Positions 1 to 7,013 of a stretch of 19,999 bases of DNA are shown one piece after another. The stretch lies in NCBI GenBank assembly GCA_030610025.1, contig JAUWSP010000005.1:1-19999 (forward strand), in the 5' to 3' direction. This DNA comes from Acidobacteriota bacterium. GTDB taxonomy: Bacteria > Acidobacteriota > Thermoanaerobaculia > Multivoradales > JAHEKO01. The notes under the pieces are model-generated. The model searched no databases, was not told the origin of the DNA, and was given only the letters and a program-made list of their open reading frames with translations. The translations under genes and the position numbers were made by a program. Each line of letters begins with the position of its first letter. The stretch's first letter is position 1.

Positions 1-425
1 ATCTTGCGGCGACCCAGGGTACCGAGATTCGATCCCCCGCCGACGCCGTGGTGGTATTCGCCGGCCGTTACCCGAGCCGCCAGAGCGTATCCTGGTGGCG
101 GTATGGCAACCTTGTGGCGCTGGCTCACGGAGAACGTTTCATTACCCTCTTCGGGCACTGTGACGAGATCCTGGTGAAGAGTGGGCAACAGGTGGGCCAG
201 GGAGAGGTCATCGCCACCGTCGGAAACAGTGGCTGGAGTACGAGTCCGCACCTGCACTACGAGGTGCGCAGGAAGAACGACGAAGACGGCCGATTCATGC
301 CGGTGGATCCAAGGATCTACATCCTGGACCACCGATGGCGGAACGAAGAGCAGATGCTGATTCGAGCCCGACAGGCTCCCGACCTCTCCAACTTCGAGCC
401 TTTGCCGCGTCTTATCGCCAGGTAA
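1..425 (+). CDS. M23-family (LytM-type) metallopeptidase, 3' part only
   Basis: The reading frame is open from the window edge (first whole codon at 3), so the N-terminus lies upstream. The visible 140 residues are the C-terminal half of a zinc peptidase domain that cuts peptidoglycan cross-bridges in the periplasm. The segment SPADAVVVFAG is the usual strand after the first zinc motif. HGERFITLFGHCDEI carries the general-base histidine, the GQQVGQGEVIATVGNSG turn is typical, and HLHYEV holds the HxH pair whose second His binds zinc. The first zinc motif (HxxxD) would lie just before the visible LAATQGT and is outside the window. A short tail of about 50 residues follows the domain. It ends in TAA, 38 bases before a bactofilin-like gene on the same strand, an association known from several cell-shape systems. 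Family assignment is firm; the exact substrate is unknown. Confidence 0.9.
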   Translation, partial: LAATQGTEIRSPADAVVVFAGRYPSRQSVSWWRYGNLVALAHGERFITLFGHCDEILVKSGQQVGQGEVIATVGNSGWSTSPHLHYEVRRKNDEDGRFMPVDPRIYILDHRWRNEEQMLIRARQAPDLSNFEPLPRLIAR

Positions 426-463
426 TCGACCAGGAGTTCCATTCGATCTCGGAGCGCAAAGCG

Positions 464-1258
464 ATGTCCAAGCAAATCCTGAGCAGCAAGACCCCGACCA
501 TGATCATTCCCTTCGGAACGGAGATCCAGTCCGATGCTCACGGGCAGCTCAATATCCGTACACCAGGGAATCTGGTGATCGAGACCTCGGGTCACTACGG
601 GGTCCTGGAGTCGCTGAATGGCTCGATTCGCATCGAACCCCAGGCCGATGTGGAAGCCGTTCAGGTGCGCTGCGCGGAGGCCTGCTACGTCCAGGGAAGT
701 CTCACGGCCTGGAAGGTGTCAGCGCACTCCCTTCAGCTCGAAAGTCAGGCCAAGGCCAGCATCGTGCTACAGGACACCGAGGAGCTATCCATTGGAAAGG
801 GTGCCCAGCTGGTTGGGAATTTTCCGAATGAAAAGGAGCTCTTTGTCCTGTTTTCCCGTTTCGCCGATCAGTTGAAAGCGCTACCCCTGTTCGCCAAACG
901 GGGCTCCGAGACGGCAGAGCTGCCCGAAGGGGACGAGGCCGAGGCCCTCTCCCCACCGAAGGCTCTCGAGTCCGAGGAGATCCTGATCGCGCCCGAGAGG
1001 GCCTCGGAGTTGGATACGGAGCTCCCAGACCCGCTTTTTTTTGGCCTGATACTCCTCGAGCGGGAGTTCGCTCGCTCGGCCTACGGCCCGACCTCCCAGC
1101 GGGTGATCGAAGAGCTCATCAAGCTGCTCCAGGAAAGGGATCTGGAAGCGCTCGGCCTGACCTACCGAACCCTATGCGGTCGGATCGTCGAGCCGGGCGG
1201 GGACGTGCGGCGGGCCTTCGACCTGATGGAAACCTACTTCAGCGCGACCTCGGTATGA
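464..1258 (+). CDS. Bactofilin-like beta-repeat protein (tentative)
   Basis: 264 residues from the ATG at 464, chosen over an upstream in-frame start at 335 because it has a GGAG at 451-454 and does not overlap the peptidase gene. Residues about 12-125 are short glycine-spaced beta-strand repeats, for example VQGSLTAWKVSAHSLQLES followed by ELSIGKGAQLVGNF. This resembles the right-handed beta-helix of bactofilins, which polymerise into filaments at the membrane. An acidic Glu/Pro-rich linker (about 145-185) and a charged helical C-terminal part (about 190-264) follow, which are longer than in simple bactofilins. Bactofilins are known to sit beside M23 peptidases and position them, which fits the upstream gene. 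A T8 run lies at 1035-1042. No catalytic motif is seen. It could instead be an unrelated beta-helical protein; the match is by pattern only. Confidence 0.6.
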   Translation: MSKQILSSKTPTMIIPFGTEIQSDAHGQLNIRTPGNLVIETSGHYGVLESLNGSIRIEPQADVEAVQVRCAEACYVQGSLTAWKVSAHSLQLESQAKASIVLQDTEELSIGKGAQLVGNFPNEKELFVLFSRFADQLKALPLFAKRGSETAELPEGDEAEALSPPKALESEEILIAPERASELDTELPDPLFFGLILLEREFARSAYGPTSQRVIEELIKLLQERDLEALGLTYRTLCGRIVEPGGDVRRAFDLMETYFSATSV

Positions 1259-1713
1259 GCCCGCTCGAACGAGCGCAGAAAGTGGCGTTCTGGATCGCCG
1301 TGTTCTGCGCCGCCCTGGGATTCGTGACGAGCGCTGGCTGCGGTCCGATCCCTGAGCTGCCGGGTGGGTTGGCCCTGTGGCTGCACCCGGTGCTCCTGGC
1401 GATGGGCATCGTGGCCGGCTTCGCTTCCGCCGCCCGGAACGACGAGATCGACCGGAAGCGCTGGCAGGTCGTCGAAGATCCAATGCTGACGAGTGATGAG
1501 CGCGACTATGCCCATGGCTATGCCGAGCGGGAGAGACGATGGGCCTCCACCGCGTTCCTGTCGGCCCCTCTGATGCTGGGCTACTGGATGGCCTACCAGC
1601 TAGAGGGTGAAGGACGCCGCCTCGAAGCGCAGTTGCTGCCACTGACCGCGGTGGTTGGATCGGTTATCGGCTATGTGGTGGCCAGGCTGCGGGCGCCTGG
1701 CCGGGAAACCTGA
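1255..1713 (+). CDS. Small four-helix membrane protein of unknown function
   Basis: 152 residues. The ATG at 1255 overlaps the stop of the preceding gene as ATGA, so translation is probably coupled; the longer frame from 1174 runs inside that gene and is unlikely. Four hydrophobic stretches are visible: FWIAVFCAALGFVTSAG (about 12-28), ALWLHPVLLAMGIVAGFA (about 39-57), TAFLSAPLMLGYWMAYQL near residue 105, and LLPLTAVVGSVIGYVVARL near the end. Between helices 2 and 3 is a charged loop of about 45 residues rich in Arg, Asp and Glu. I do not recognise a family. Its tight linkage to the peptidase and bactofilin-like genes suggests an inner-membrane partner of that pair, which is inference only. 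It ends 9 bases from the convergent end of the ATPase gene, with no obvious terminator between. Confidence 0.7.
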   Translation: MSPLERAQKVAFWIAVFCAALGFVTSAGCGPIPELPGGLALWLHPVLLAMGIVAGFASAARNDEIDRKRWQVVEDPMLTSDERDYAHGYAERERRWASTAFLSAPLMLGYWMAYQLEGEGRRLEAQLLPLTAVVGSVIGYVVARLRAPGRET

Positions 1714-1722
1714 TTCACAGGC

Positions 1723-3486
1723 TCACAGCGAGGTGGCTCGCATCACCTCTTCGTAGGTGGTGACACCCTCGGCCAATTTGCGCAACGCCGATTGACGCAG
1801 CGTTCTCATTCCGTGGGTCACGGCCTCCCGCTTGATCTTCGAGGCGTCGGCACCCTCGAGGATGAGCTGCTTGACCAGGTCGTTGATAGCCAGGACCTCG
1901 AAGATCCCCGTCCGCCCGAAGTAGCCGGTGCCGCGGCATTCGAAGCAGCCGCTGCCGCTTTTGACCTTGACTCGCTTGCCGGGCGGGACCGAGAGCATCA
2001 GAGTCTTGATCTGGTCGGGTTCGAGGTAATGATCTTCCGCGCAGTGCGGACAGACGGTGCGCACCAACCGCTGAGCCATGGCGCCGGCTAGCGTCGAGGT
2101 GACCAGATAGCGCTCCAGCCCGAGATCGACCAGGCGGGTAATCGAGGACGCCGCATCGTTGGTGTGCAGCGTGGAGAACACCAGGTGGCCGGTCAGGGCC
2201 GCTTGAATGGAGTACTGGGCCGTCTAGGGATCCCGGATCTCGCCGACCATGATGATGTCGGGATCCTGCCGCAGGATGTGACGCAGGGCCGAAGCAAAGG
2301 TCACCCCCGCCTTGAGGTTGACCGCCGTCTGGTTGAAGTCGGGAGAGACCATCTCGATGGGGTCTTCGATGGTCGTGATGTTGAGCTCCTGACACGAGAT
2401 TTCTGTGATCGCCGAGTATAGGGTCGTCGTTTTTCCCGAGCCCGTCGGGCCGGTGACGAGAATGATGCCGTGGGGCCGGGTGATGAAGTCATTGAACAGC
2501 TCGAGCTCATCTGGATAGAAGCCGAGCGACGGTAGGTCCTGGATCAGAACTTCTGGATCAAAGATCCGCAGCACGAGCTTCTCGCCGAAGGCCACCGGCA
2601 GGGTCGAAACCCTCAGCTCGATCTCCTTGCCCCCGCGCTGGGTCTTGACCCTCCCATCCTGCGGGCGTCGTTTCTCGGCGATGTCGAGCCGGGACATGGT
2701 CTTGATGCGGCTTACGACCGCCTTGTGCACGATCTTCGGAACGGTCTGAATGTCATGCAGCACCCCATCGATGCGAAATCGGATGAGACAAGCCTCGCGT
2801 TTGGGCTCGATGTGGATGTCGCTCGCCCTGGTGTCGTAGGCGTGCTGCAGCATGAACTCGACAGCGTTGACGATGTGCTGGTCGCTGGACTCGATCTCGG
2901 CCTCGTCCTTCATTCGCACGAGGGCCTCGAGGTTGCCGAGGTCGATGCCCTGGGAGAGGTCCCTCTCGGCCCTCTTGACCGAGTGTCGCAGGCCGTAGAA
3001 CTCGTTGATGCCCTTCAGAATGTCGGGTTCGGAAGCGACCAGGAGGTCGATATCCCGTTCGACGATTCGCCGGAACGAGTCGATGCTCTCGATGTCGTAG
3101 GGGTTGGCGCAGGCGACTTGCAGCCGCCCATCATGCATTCCGAGGGGCAGCATTCGATGGCGCTTGGCGAAGGGCCGGGACATCCGGCTCTCGATGAGGT
3201 CCGCATCGAGGTCGAGAGGGTCGATACGCACGAATTCGAGATCGGCGTCGGTCGCGACCGCCTTGGCGATTTCGATGTCCCCAAGGACGCCGGATGGATC
3301 GCCGGCACTGGGGAATTGCAGGCGCTGGACGATCTCATAGCCCAGGGCGTGCTGTTCATACGCGCGGTAGCCATTCTCTTCGGCCCGCGCCTGCTTGGAC
3401 TCCTTGATGACCTGTGACACCTGGTCGGTGTTCAGGAGGCCCTGGCGTTCGAGGATCTCCGCAAGCTGTTTCGGGCTGAGACTCAT
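1723..3486 (-). pseudogene. PilB/GspE-type secretion ATPase interrupted by an in-frame TAG
   Basis: Read through the TAG, this is a complete 587-residue hexameric ATPase that would power type IV pilus extension or type II secretion from the cytoplasmic face. N-terminal residues about 1-150 match the T2SSE N-domain. The catalytic core has an Asp box (DIHIEPKREACLIRFRIDG), Walker A GPTGSGKTTT near 345-354, Walker B DIIMVGEIRDP (about 411-420), a His box (STLHTNDA) and a zinc site with CxxC pairs at about 479/482 and 514/517. Codon 421 is TAG, where homologues have Glu (RDxET), so one G-to-T change explains it. The frame and conservation continue unbroken to a TGA at 1725. The first 420 residues alone would lack the His box and zinc site and should be inactive. 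No other pilus gene is nearby. A sequencing error is possible. The ATG at 3486 was chosen because the N-domain begins there; no clear SD is present. Confidence 0.88.
2224..2226 (-). other. In-frame amber codon inside the ATPase gene
   Basis: On the minus strand the codons read GAT CCC TAG ACG GCC CAG, giving D-P-stop-T-A-Q where the family has D-x-E-T-A-x. The reading frame is the same on both sides, so this is a single-base nonsense change (GAG to TAG) and not a frameshift. TAG also ends aroB (11167-11169) and ridA (15498-15500) here, so it is a normal stop in this genome. Confidence 0.9.
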
Positions 3487-3630
3487 GGGTGTGGCCGTGC
3501 ACTTCGACTCGAGCGTATCTGCTCTCGAAGCTCGAGCGAGTTTAGCAGCAGCCATTGGCCGAGGCTGTGCCGGGCTCCACCCTGTCGCAGAGCCGAGGTT
3601 ACAATCGCTGTCGGGATTAAGGTTCGAGCC
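3487..3630. promoter_or_regulatory. Divergent intergenic region between the ATPase and permease genes
   Basis: This 144-base spacer must hold the promoters of both divergent genes. It contains TACAAT at 3600-3605, a fair -10 for the permease gene, but no convincing TTGACA-like box at the right spacing. The octamer CTCGAGCG occurs twice in direct orientation at 3508-3515 and 3531-3538 (23 bases apart), which could be a tandem operator on one face of the helix. However, CTCGAG-like words are common in this genome. Confidence 0.3.
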
Positions 3631-4512
3631 ATGTCGGTGACATTGATTTCCTTGCTGCTGGTTCTGGGCTGCTCGATCGGCTTCGCGGGCGCGGATCTGC
3701 TCCGCAAGGCTCTTGCGCACAGAATCCACCCCGTACCGCTTCTCTTTGTTCTGGCAGCTGGCATGGTCCCGGCCTTCGTCGGCTGGTGGATCTGGTCGGG
3801 CGCGGCGCTCCCCTTGGCTGGCTATTGGGTTCCAGGGCTGGGCTCCGTGATACTCAACGTGATCGCCAATCTGATTTTCATGGAGGCGGTACGGATCTCT
3901 CCCCTGAGCGTCACGATTCCGATGCTGTCCCTGACGCCGGTCTTTACGTCGATGCTGGCCATTCCGCTTTTGGGCGAGCGTCCCGGGCAACTCGAGTGGC
4001 TCGGAATCGTGGCTGTGGTTCTAGGAGCCTTCTGGCTCAATGTGGATCGCGGAGGAGTCGGTTCAGGTGTGCCAATCTGGAGACGACTGGGCAAGGAGCG
4101 CGGCAGCCTGCTGATGGTGCTGGTCGCGGCTCTATGGTCGCTGGCCCTGCCTTTGGACAAGCTGGCGGTGAGCAGCGCGAGCGTCCCCGCTCATGGGACG
4201 ATTCTCAACGCGGGAGTGGCGCTTGTCCTGGTGGTAGTGGTCCTGCTGCGCCCCGTAGAAGGTCGCTTCGGAGAGATTCGGCGCTGGCCGGGCCTGTTGA
4301 TTGCGTTGGTGGCGGTGAGCGTGCTCGCTCTCGGCCTTCAGCTGGTGGCGATCACCCAGGTCTGGGTGGGTCTGGTGGAGACTCTCAAACGAGCCGTCGG
4401 CTCTTTGCTAGCGCTGCTTTCGGGATGGCTCTTCTTTAGCGAAGAGATCGATGTTCAGCAGGTGTTGGCCGTCCTCTTGATGGGGAGTGGGGTAGCTCTC
4501 GTGCTGCTCTGA
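3631..4512 (+). CDS. DMT-superfamily (EamA-type) membrane permease
   Basis: 293 very hydrophobic residues with about ten membrane segments arranged as two EamA-like halves, which is the usual length and architecture for drug/metabolite transporters. The first half starts with LISLLLVLGCSIGFAGADLLRKAL and ends with a family-typical stretch around TPVFTSMLAIPLLGERP, an in-frame match to the xPxxxxxxxxxxLGE pattern. The second half begins near SLLMVLVAALWSLALPLDKLAV and closes with LLALLSGWLFFSEEI, the same motif repeated. It probably exports or imports a small metabolite across the inner membrane; the substrate cannot be told from sequence. The start is the ATG at 3631, with only a weak AAGG upstream. 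It stands alone, divergent from the ATPase gene and convergent with aroC (36 bases between stops). Confidence 0.88.
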   Translation: MSVTLISLLLVLGCSIGFAGADLLRKALAHRIHPVPLLFVLAAGMVPAFVGWWIWSGAALPLAGYWVPGLGSVILNVIANLIFMEAVRISPLSVTIPMLSLTPVFTSMLAIPLLGERPGQLEWLGIVAVVLGAFWLNVDRGGVGSGVPIWRRLGKERGSLLMVLVAALWSLALPLDKLAVSSASVPAHGTILNAGVALVLVVVVLLRPVEGRFGEIRRWPGLLIALVAVSVLALGLQLVAITQVWVGLVETLKRAVGSLLALLSGWLFFSEEIDVQQVLAVLLMGSGVALVLL

Positions 4513-4548
4513 TTTCCGGCCAGCAGCGCGACATTGAGGATCTGGATG

Positions 4549-5730
4549 TCAGGAGCTTGGCCAGGCGCGTTGGAGACGCTTGGTGGCCTCCCAGTGGGCC
4601 TCCATCTCGGCTAGAGAGTCGCCCCCCAGTTTTTCCAGAAGAGCGTCGGTCAGCACCAGGGCCAGCATGGCCTCGGCGATGACACCGGCCGCCGGCAGAG
4701 CTGTGACATCGCTCCGCTCGTACTGAGAAAGTCGCTCTTCCAGGGTGTCGATGTCCACGGAGGGCAAGCCCTTGGCCAACGTGGAAATGGGCTTCATGTA
4801 GGCGGTGACAACGACATCCTGTCCGTTGGTGATGCCACCTTCGGTGCCCCCGGCCCGGTTGCTGGAGCGCTGCCATCCGACCTCCTCGTCGAAAGCTATC
4901 GGGTCGTGGGCATGGCTTCCGAACCCGCTGCTGGCCTTCAGTGCGCTGCCGATCTCGACGGCCTTGACGGCGGGTACAGACATGACGGCCTGGGCGATCC
5001 GGCCGTCGAGCTTCTCGTTCCACTGCACATGGGAGCCGAGGCCGACAGGCACGTTGTGAGCGACTACGGTGACGCTGCCACCCAGGGTCTCGCCCTCTTG
5101 CTTGGCTTTGTCCACCAGTTCGAGCATCTGCTCCTCGAGCTCGGGGAAGATGGCTCGCAAGGGAGATTCGTCGTTCATGGCGCTCAGCTGATTCCAGTCG
5201 GGCGTGGGGAGATCGAGCCCGACGGGTCCCAAGGATCGGACTCCGCTCGCGATCTCGACACCGAATCGAGCCAGGAGCTGTCTGGCGATGGCGCCTGCCG
5301 CGACTCTGGCCGCCGTCTCACGGGCCGAAGCTCGCTCCAGCACGTCTCGGAGGTCCCGCCGTGCGAACTTGAGGCCTCCTGCAAGGTCGGCGTGGCCGGG
5401 CCGTGGGGAGCGAAGCCGTCGCTGCTCGGCCGTATCGGCGTCGATCTCGAGGGGATGCATCACGTCCTTCCAATTCTCGAAATCACGATTGGGAATCCAG
5501 ATGCTGATCGGCGAGCCGAGGGTCTCACCGCCACGCAGGCCGCCCTTGAACTCGATGTCATCCCGTTCGATCTGCATCCGGCGACCTCTGCCGTAGCCAT
5601 GCTGCCGGCGGCGCAGCTCGTGCCGGATCGCGGCTCGATCGATCTGCAGGCCGGCTGGCATGCCGCAGAGAACGGCCGTGAGACCAGGGCCATGACTCTC
5701 TCCGGCTGTCGTGAGCTGTAGTCGACGCAT
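4549..5730 (-). CDS. aroC: Chorismate synthase
   Basis: 393 residues, full length for the family. It converts 5-enolpyruvylshikimate-3-phosphate to chorismate, the last step of the shikimate pathway, using reduced FMN in the cytoplasm. Signature regions are all present: GESHGP at about 10-15, the RRRQHGYGRGRRM segment, RPGHADLAGGLKF, RASARETAARVAAGAIARQ, the SSGFGSHAHD loop, NRAGGTEGGITNGQ, and ERSDVTALPAAGVIAEAMLA. No key residue appears missing. It is the last gene of a minus-strand cluster, starting 15 bases after the thioesterase stop. aroB lies about 4.3 kb away on the other strand, so the pathway genes are split. The start is the ATG at 5730, directly before the conserved LTTAGESHG. Confidence 0.97.
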   Translation of the reverse strand: MRRLQLTTAGESHGPGLTAVLCGMPAGLQIDRAAIRHELRRRQHGYGRGRRMQIERDDIEFKGGLRGGETLGSPISIWIPNRDFENWKDVMHPLEIDADTAEQRRLRSPRPGHADLAGGLKFARRDLRDVLERASARETAARVAAGAIARQLLARFGVEIASGVRSLGPVGLDLPTPDWNQLSAMNDESPLRAIFPELEEQMLELVDKAKQEGETLGGSVTVVAHNVPVGLGSHVQWNEKLDGRIAQAVMSVPAVKAVEIGSALKASSGFGSHAHDPIAFDEEVGWQRSSNRAGGTEGGITNGQDVVVTAYMKPISTLAKGLPSVDIDTLEERLSQYERSDVTALPAAGVIAEAMLALVLTDALLEKLGGDSLAEMEAHWEATKRLQRAWPSS

Positions 5731-5745
5731 TGCGAGGTCACCCTA

Positions 5746-6183
5746 TCAAGAGTCGGCGTTCGCAGATGGGTCCGCCAGCCGGCTGAACGGCCCCCTGAGG
5801 GGCTCCGGAGTCCGGCAGAGGCGGCCGGTCGCGGCGTCCACCCAGACATGCTCGGTCCTGCCAGTCGCCAGGAGCTCTTCGCCGCGCCTGACCGCGTAGT
5901 CGAAGCGGAGTCGCCGGCTGGCGAGCTCAGCCAACCACGCATCGACTTCGACCGTCTCGCCGTAGCGTGCTGTCCGGCGATAGTCGACCTGGCAGGAAGT
6001 GACCATCAGATGAAAGCCGAGGTCCTCGATCTGGTGGTACTGATATCCGGACTGGGTGCAGAGTCGCGTACGTGCCAGCTCGAACCAGACCAGATAGTTG
6101 GCATGGTGAACGACACCCATCTGATCGGTCTCGGCGTAGCGGACCTCGACTTCGGTCGTGGAGCGGACGGGATGGTTGGACAT
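5746..6183 (-). CDS. YbgC/4-hydroxybenzoyl-CoA-type acyl-CoA thioesterase
   Basis: 145 residues with a single hot-dog fold. The active-site segment YAETDQMGVVHHANYLVWFE contains the catalytic Asp at residue 20 followed by GVVHHANY, matching the DxxGxVxxxxY pattern of YbgC-type thioesterases, which hydrolyse short acyl-CoA esters. The later strands FHLMVTSCQVDYRRTARYGETVEV and LRFDYAVRR also fit. The ATG at 6183 shares its A with the TGA of the upstream glycosyltransferase (TGATG), which suggests translational coupling; the frame extending further upstream is inside that gene. In proteobacteria ybgC accompanies tol-pal, but no tol or pal gene is visible here, so the physiological substrate is open. 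The C-terminal 20 residues are variable. Confidence 0.88.
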   Translation of the reverse strand: MSNHPVRSTTEVEVRYAETDQMGVVHHANYLVWFELARTRLCTQSGYQYHQIEDLGFHLMVTSCQVDYRRTARYGETVEVDAWLAELASRRLRFDYAVRRGEELLATGRTEHVWVDAATGRLCRTPEPLRGPFSRLADPSANADS

Positions 6184-6884
6184 CAAGAAGTACTGTAACG
6201 CAGCACGGTCCATAGAATCTTGTAGCCGGCCAGAATGGTGCCTCGGAAGGTGCCGGTGATCTTCGAGACGCCAACTCTTTTTCTGTACCTGACCGGGACC
6301 TCGGTGACCCGGAGGCCTTGGCGTAGAGCCTTGACCTGCATCTCGGCCGTCCAGCCGAAATCCGGATCTGACATTTCGAGCCTCTCCAAGGCCGACCAGG
6401 TTATTGCTCGAAAGGGGCCAAGATCGGTGAAGCGGTGGCCATACAGGGCTCGAATCATCGTGCATGCAATGAGGTTTCCGGCCCTGGCTTGTGGAAGCAG
6501 AGCCCCCGGCTCCCGGTCTCCCAGCACGCGTGAGCCGATGACGAGATCGAAATCGCCCTGGCGAATCGGTGCCACCAGGGACGGCAGCTCTTCCGCGTGA
6601 TCCGAGAAGTCGGCATCCAGGAACACGACCACATCGGCCGGCTGATGAAGCCGTAGATAAGCGAGGCCGGCCAGGCAGGCGCTGCCGTATCCAAGTCGAA
6701 GCTCCTGGACGACCTGCGCTCCGCCGGCTGCTGCAACCTCCGATGTAGCGTCGGTGGAGTTGTTGTCGACGACCACCACGCGAGACGCCGGAGGTCGCGG
6801 AATCGCAGCCAGGACCAGCGGCAGCGATGCCTCCTCGTTGTAGGCCGGAATGACTACGTCGATGGAGGGAGTCTTGGACGGCAT
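6183..6884 (-). CDS. Family 2 glycosyltransferase, DPM/DPG-synthase-like
   Basis: 233 residues forming one GT-A domain. It begins with SIDVVIPAYNEEASLP, followed by VVVVDNNSTDAT (nucleotide-sugar binding). VVFLDADFSDH carries the metal-binding DAD at about 90-92, and DFDLVIGSRVLG and FTDLGPFRAI follow. This pattern belongs to enzymes that move glucose or mannose from a nucleotide sugar to a polyprenyl phosphate at the inner membrane. No C-terminal membrane helices are present, so it resembles the soluble DPM1-type forms. The ATG at 6884 sits just before the domain; an alternative ATG at 6932 would add 16 residues. It heads the cluster with the thioesterase and aroC and overlaps the next gene by one base. 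Acceptor and sugar are not predictable. Confidence 0.9.
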   Translation of the reverse strand: MPSKTPSIDVVIPAYNEEASLPLVLAAIPRPPASRVVVVDNNSTDATSEVAAAGGAQVVQELRLGYGSACLAGLAYLRLHQPADVVVFLDADFSDHAEELPSLVAPIRQGDFDLVIGSRVLGDREPGALLPQARAGNLIACTMIRALYGHRFTDLGPFRAITWSALERLEMSDPDFGWTAEMQVKALRQGLRVTEVPVRYRKRVGVSKITGTFRGTILAGYKILWTVLRYSTS

Positions 6885-6945
6885 TGGGAAGGCCAGGCGA
6901 GGGGGCCTTCGAGCCCTACGGTACGTTATCATTGCTCCGGTCGTC

Positions 6946-6968
6946 GCGGGGGCGCTTGACGCCCCCGC
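6946..6968. repeat. Perfect GC-rich inverted repeat between glycosyltransferase and hisS
   Basis: GCGGGGGCG (6946-6954) and CGCCCCCGC (6960-6968) are perfect reverse complements separated by the five bases CTTGA. The dyad lies in the 129-base divergent spacer, 46 bases before the hisS start and 62 bases before the glycosyltransferase start. No T-run follows on either strand, so it is not a normal terminator. It may be an operator or a stable hairpin in the hisS leader. Confidence 0.6.
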
Positions 6969-7013
6969 AACAACATTCAGCGCAGCCAACCGATCGACGG
7001 AGAGGTCAGAGGA

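Noticed and set aside
2224..2226. Pyrrolysine or other amber recoding as a genome-wide code change
   Set aside because: aroB and ridA end normally at TAG, and the affected residue is a conserved Glu with a one-base GAG-to-TAG explanation.
4906..5721. Long plus-strand open frame across aroC
   Set aside because: It is antisense to a clear chorismate synthase and has no recognisable domain; long antisense frames are expected in GC-rich DNA.
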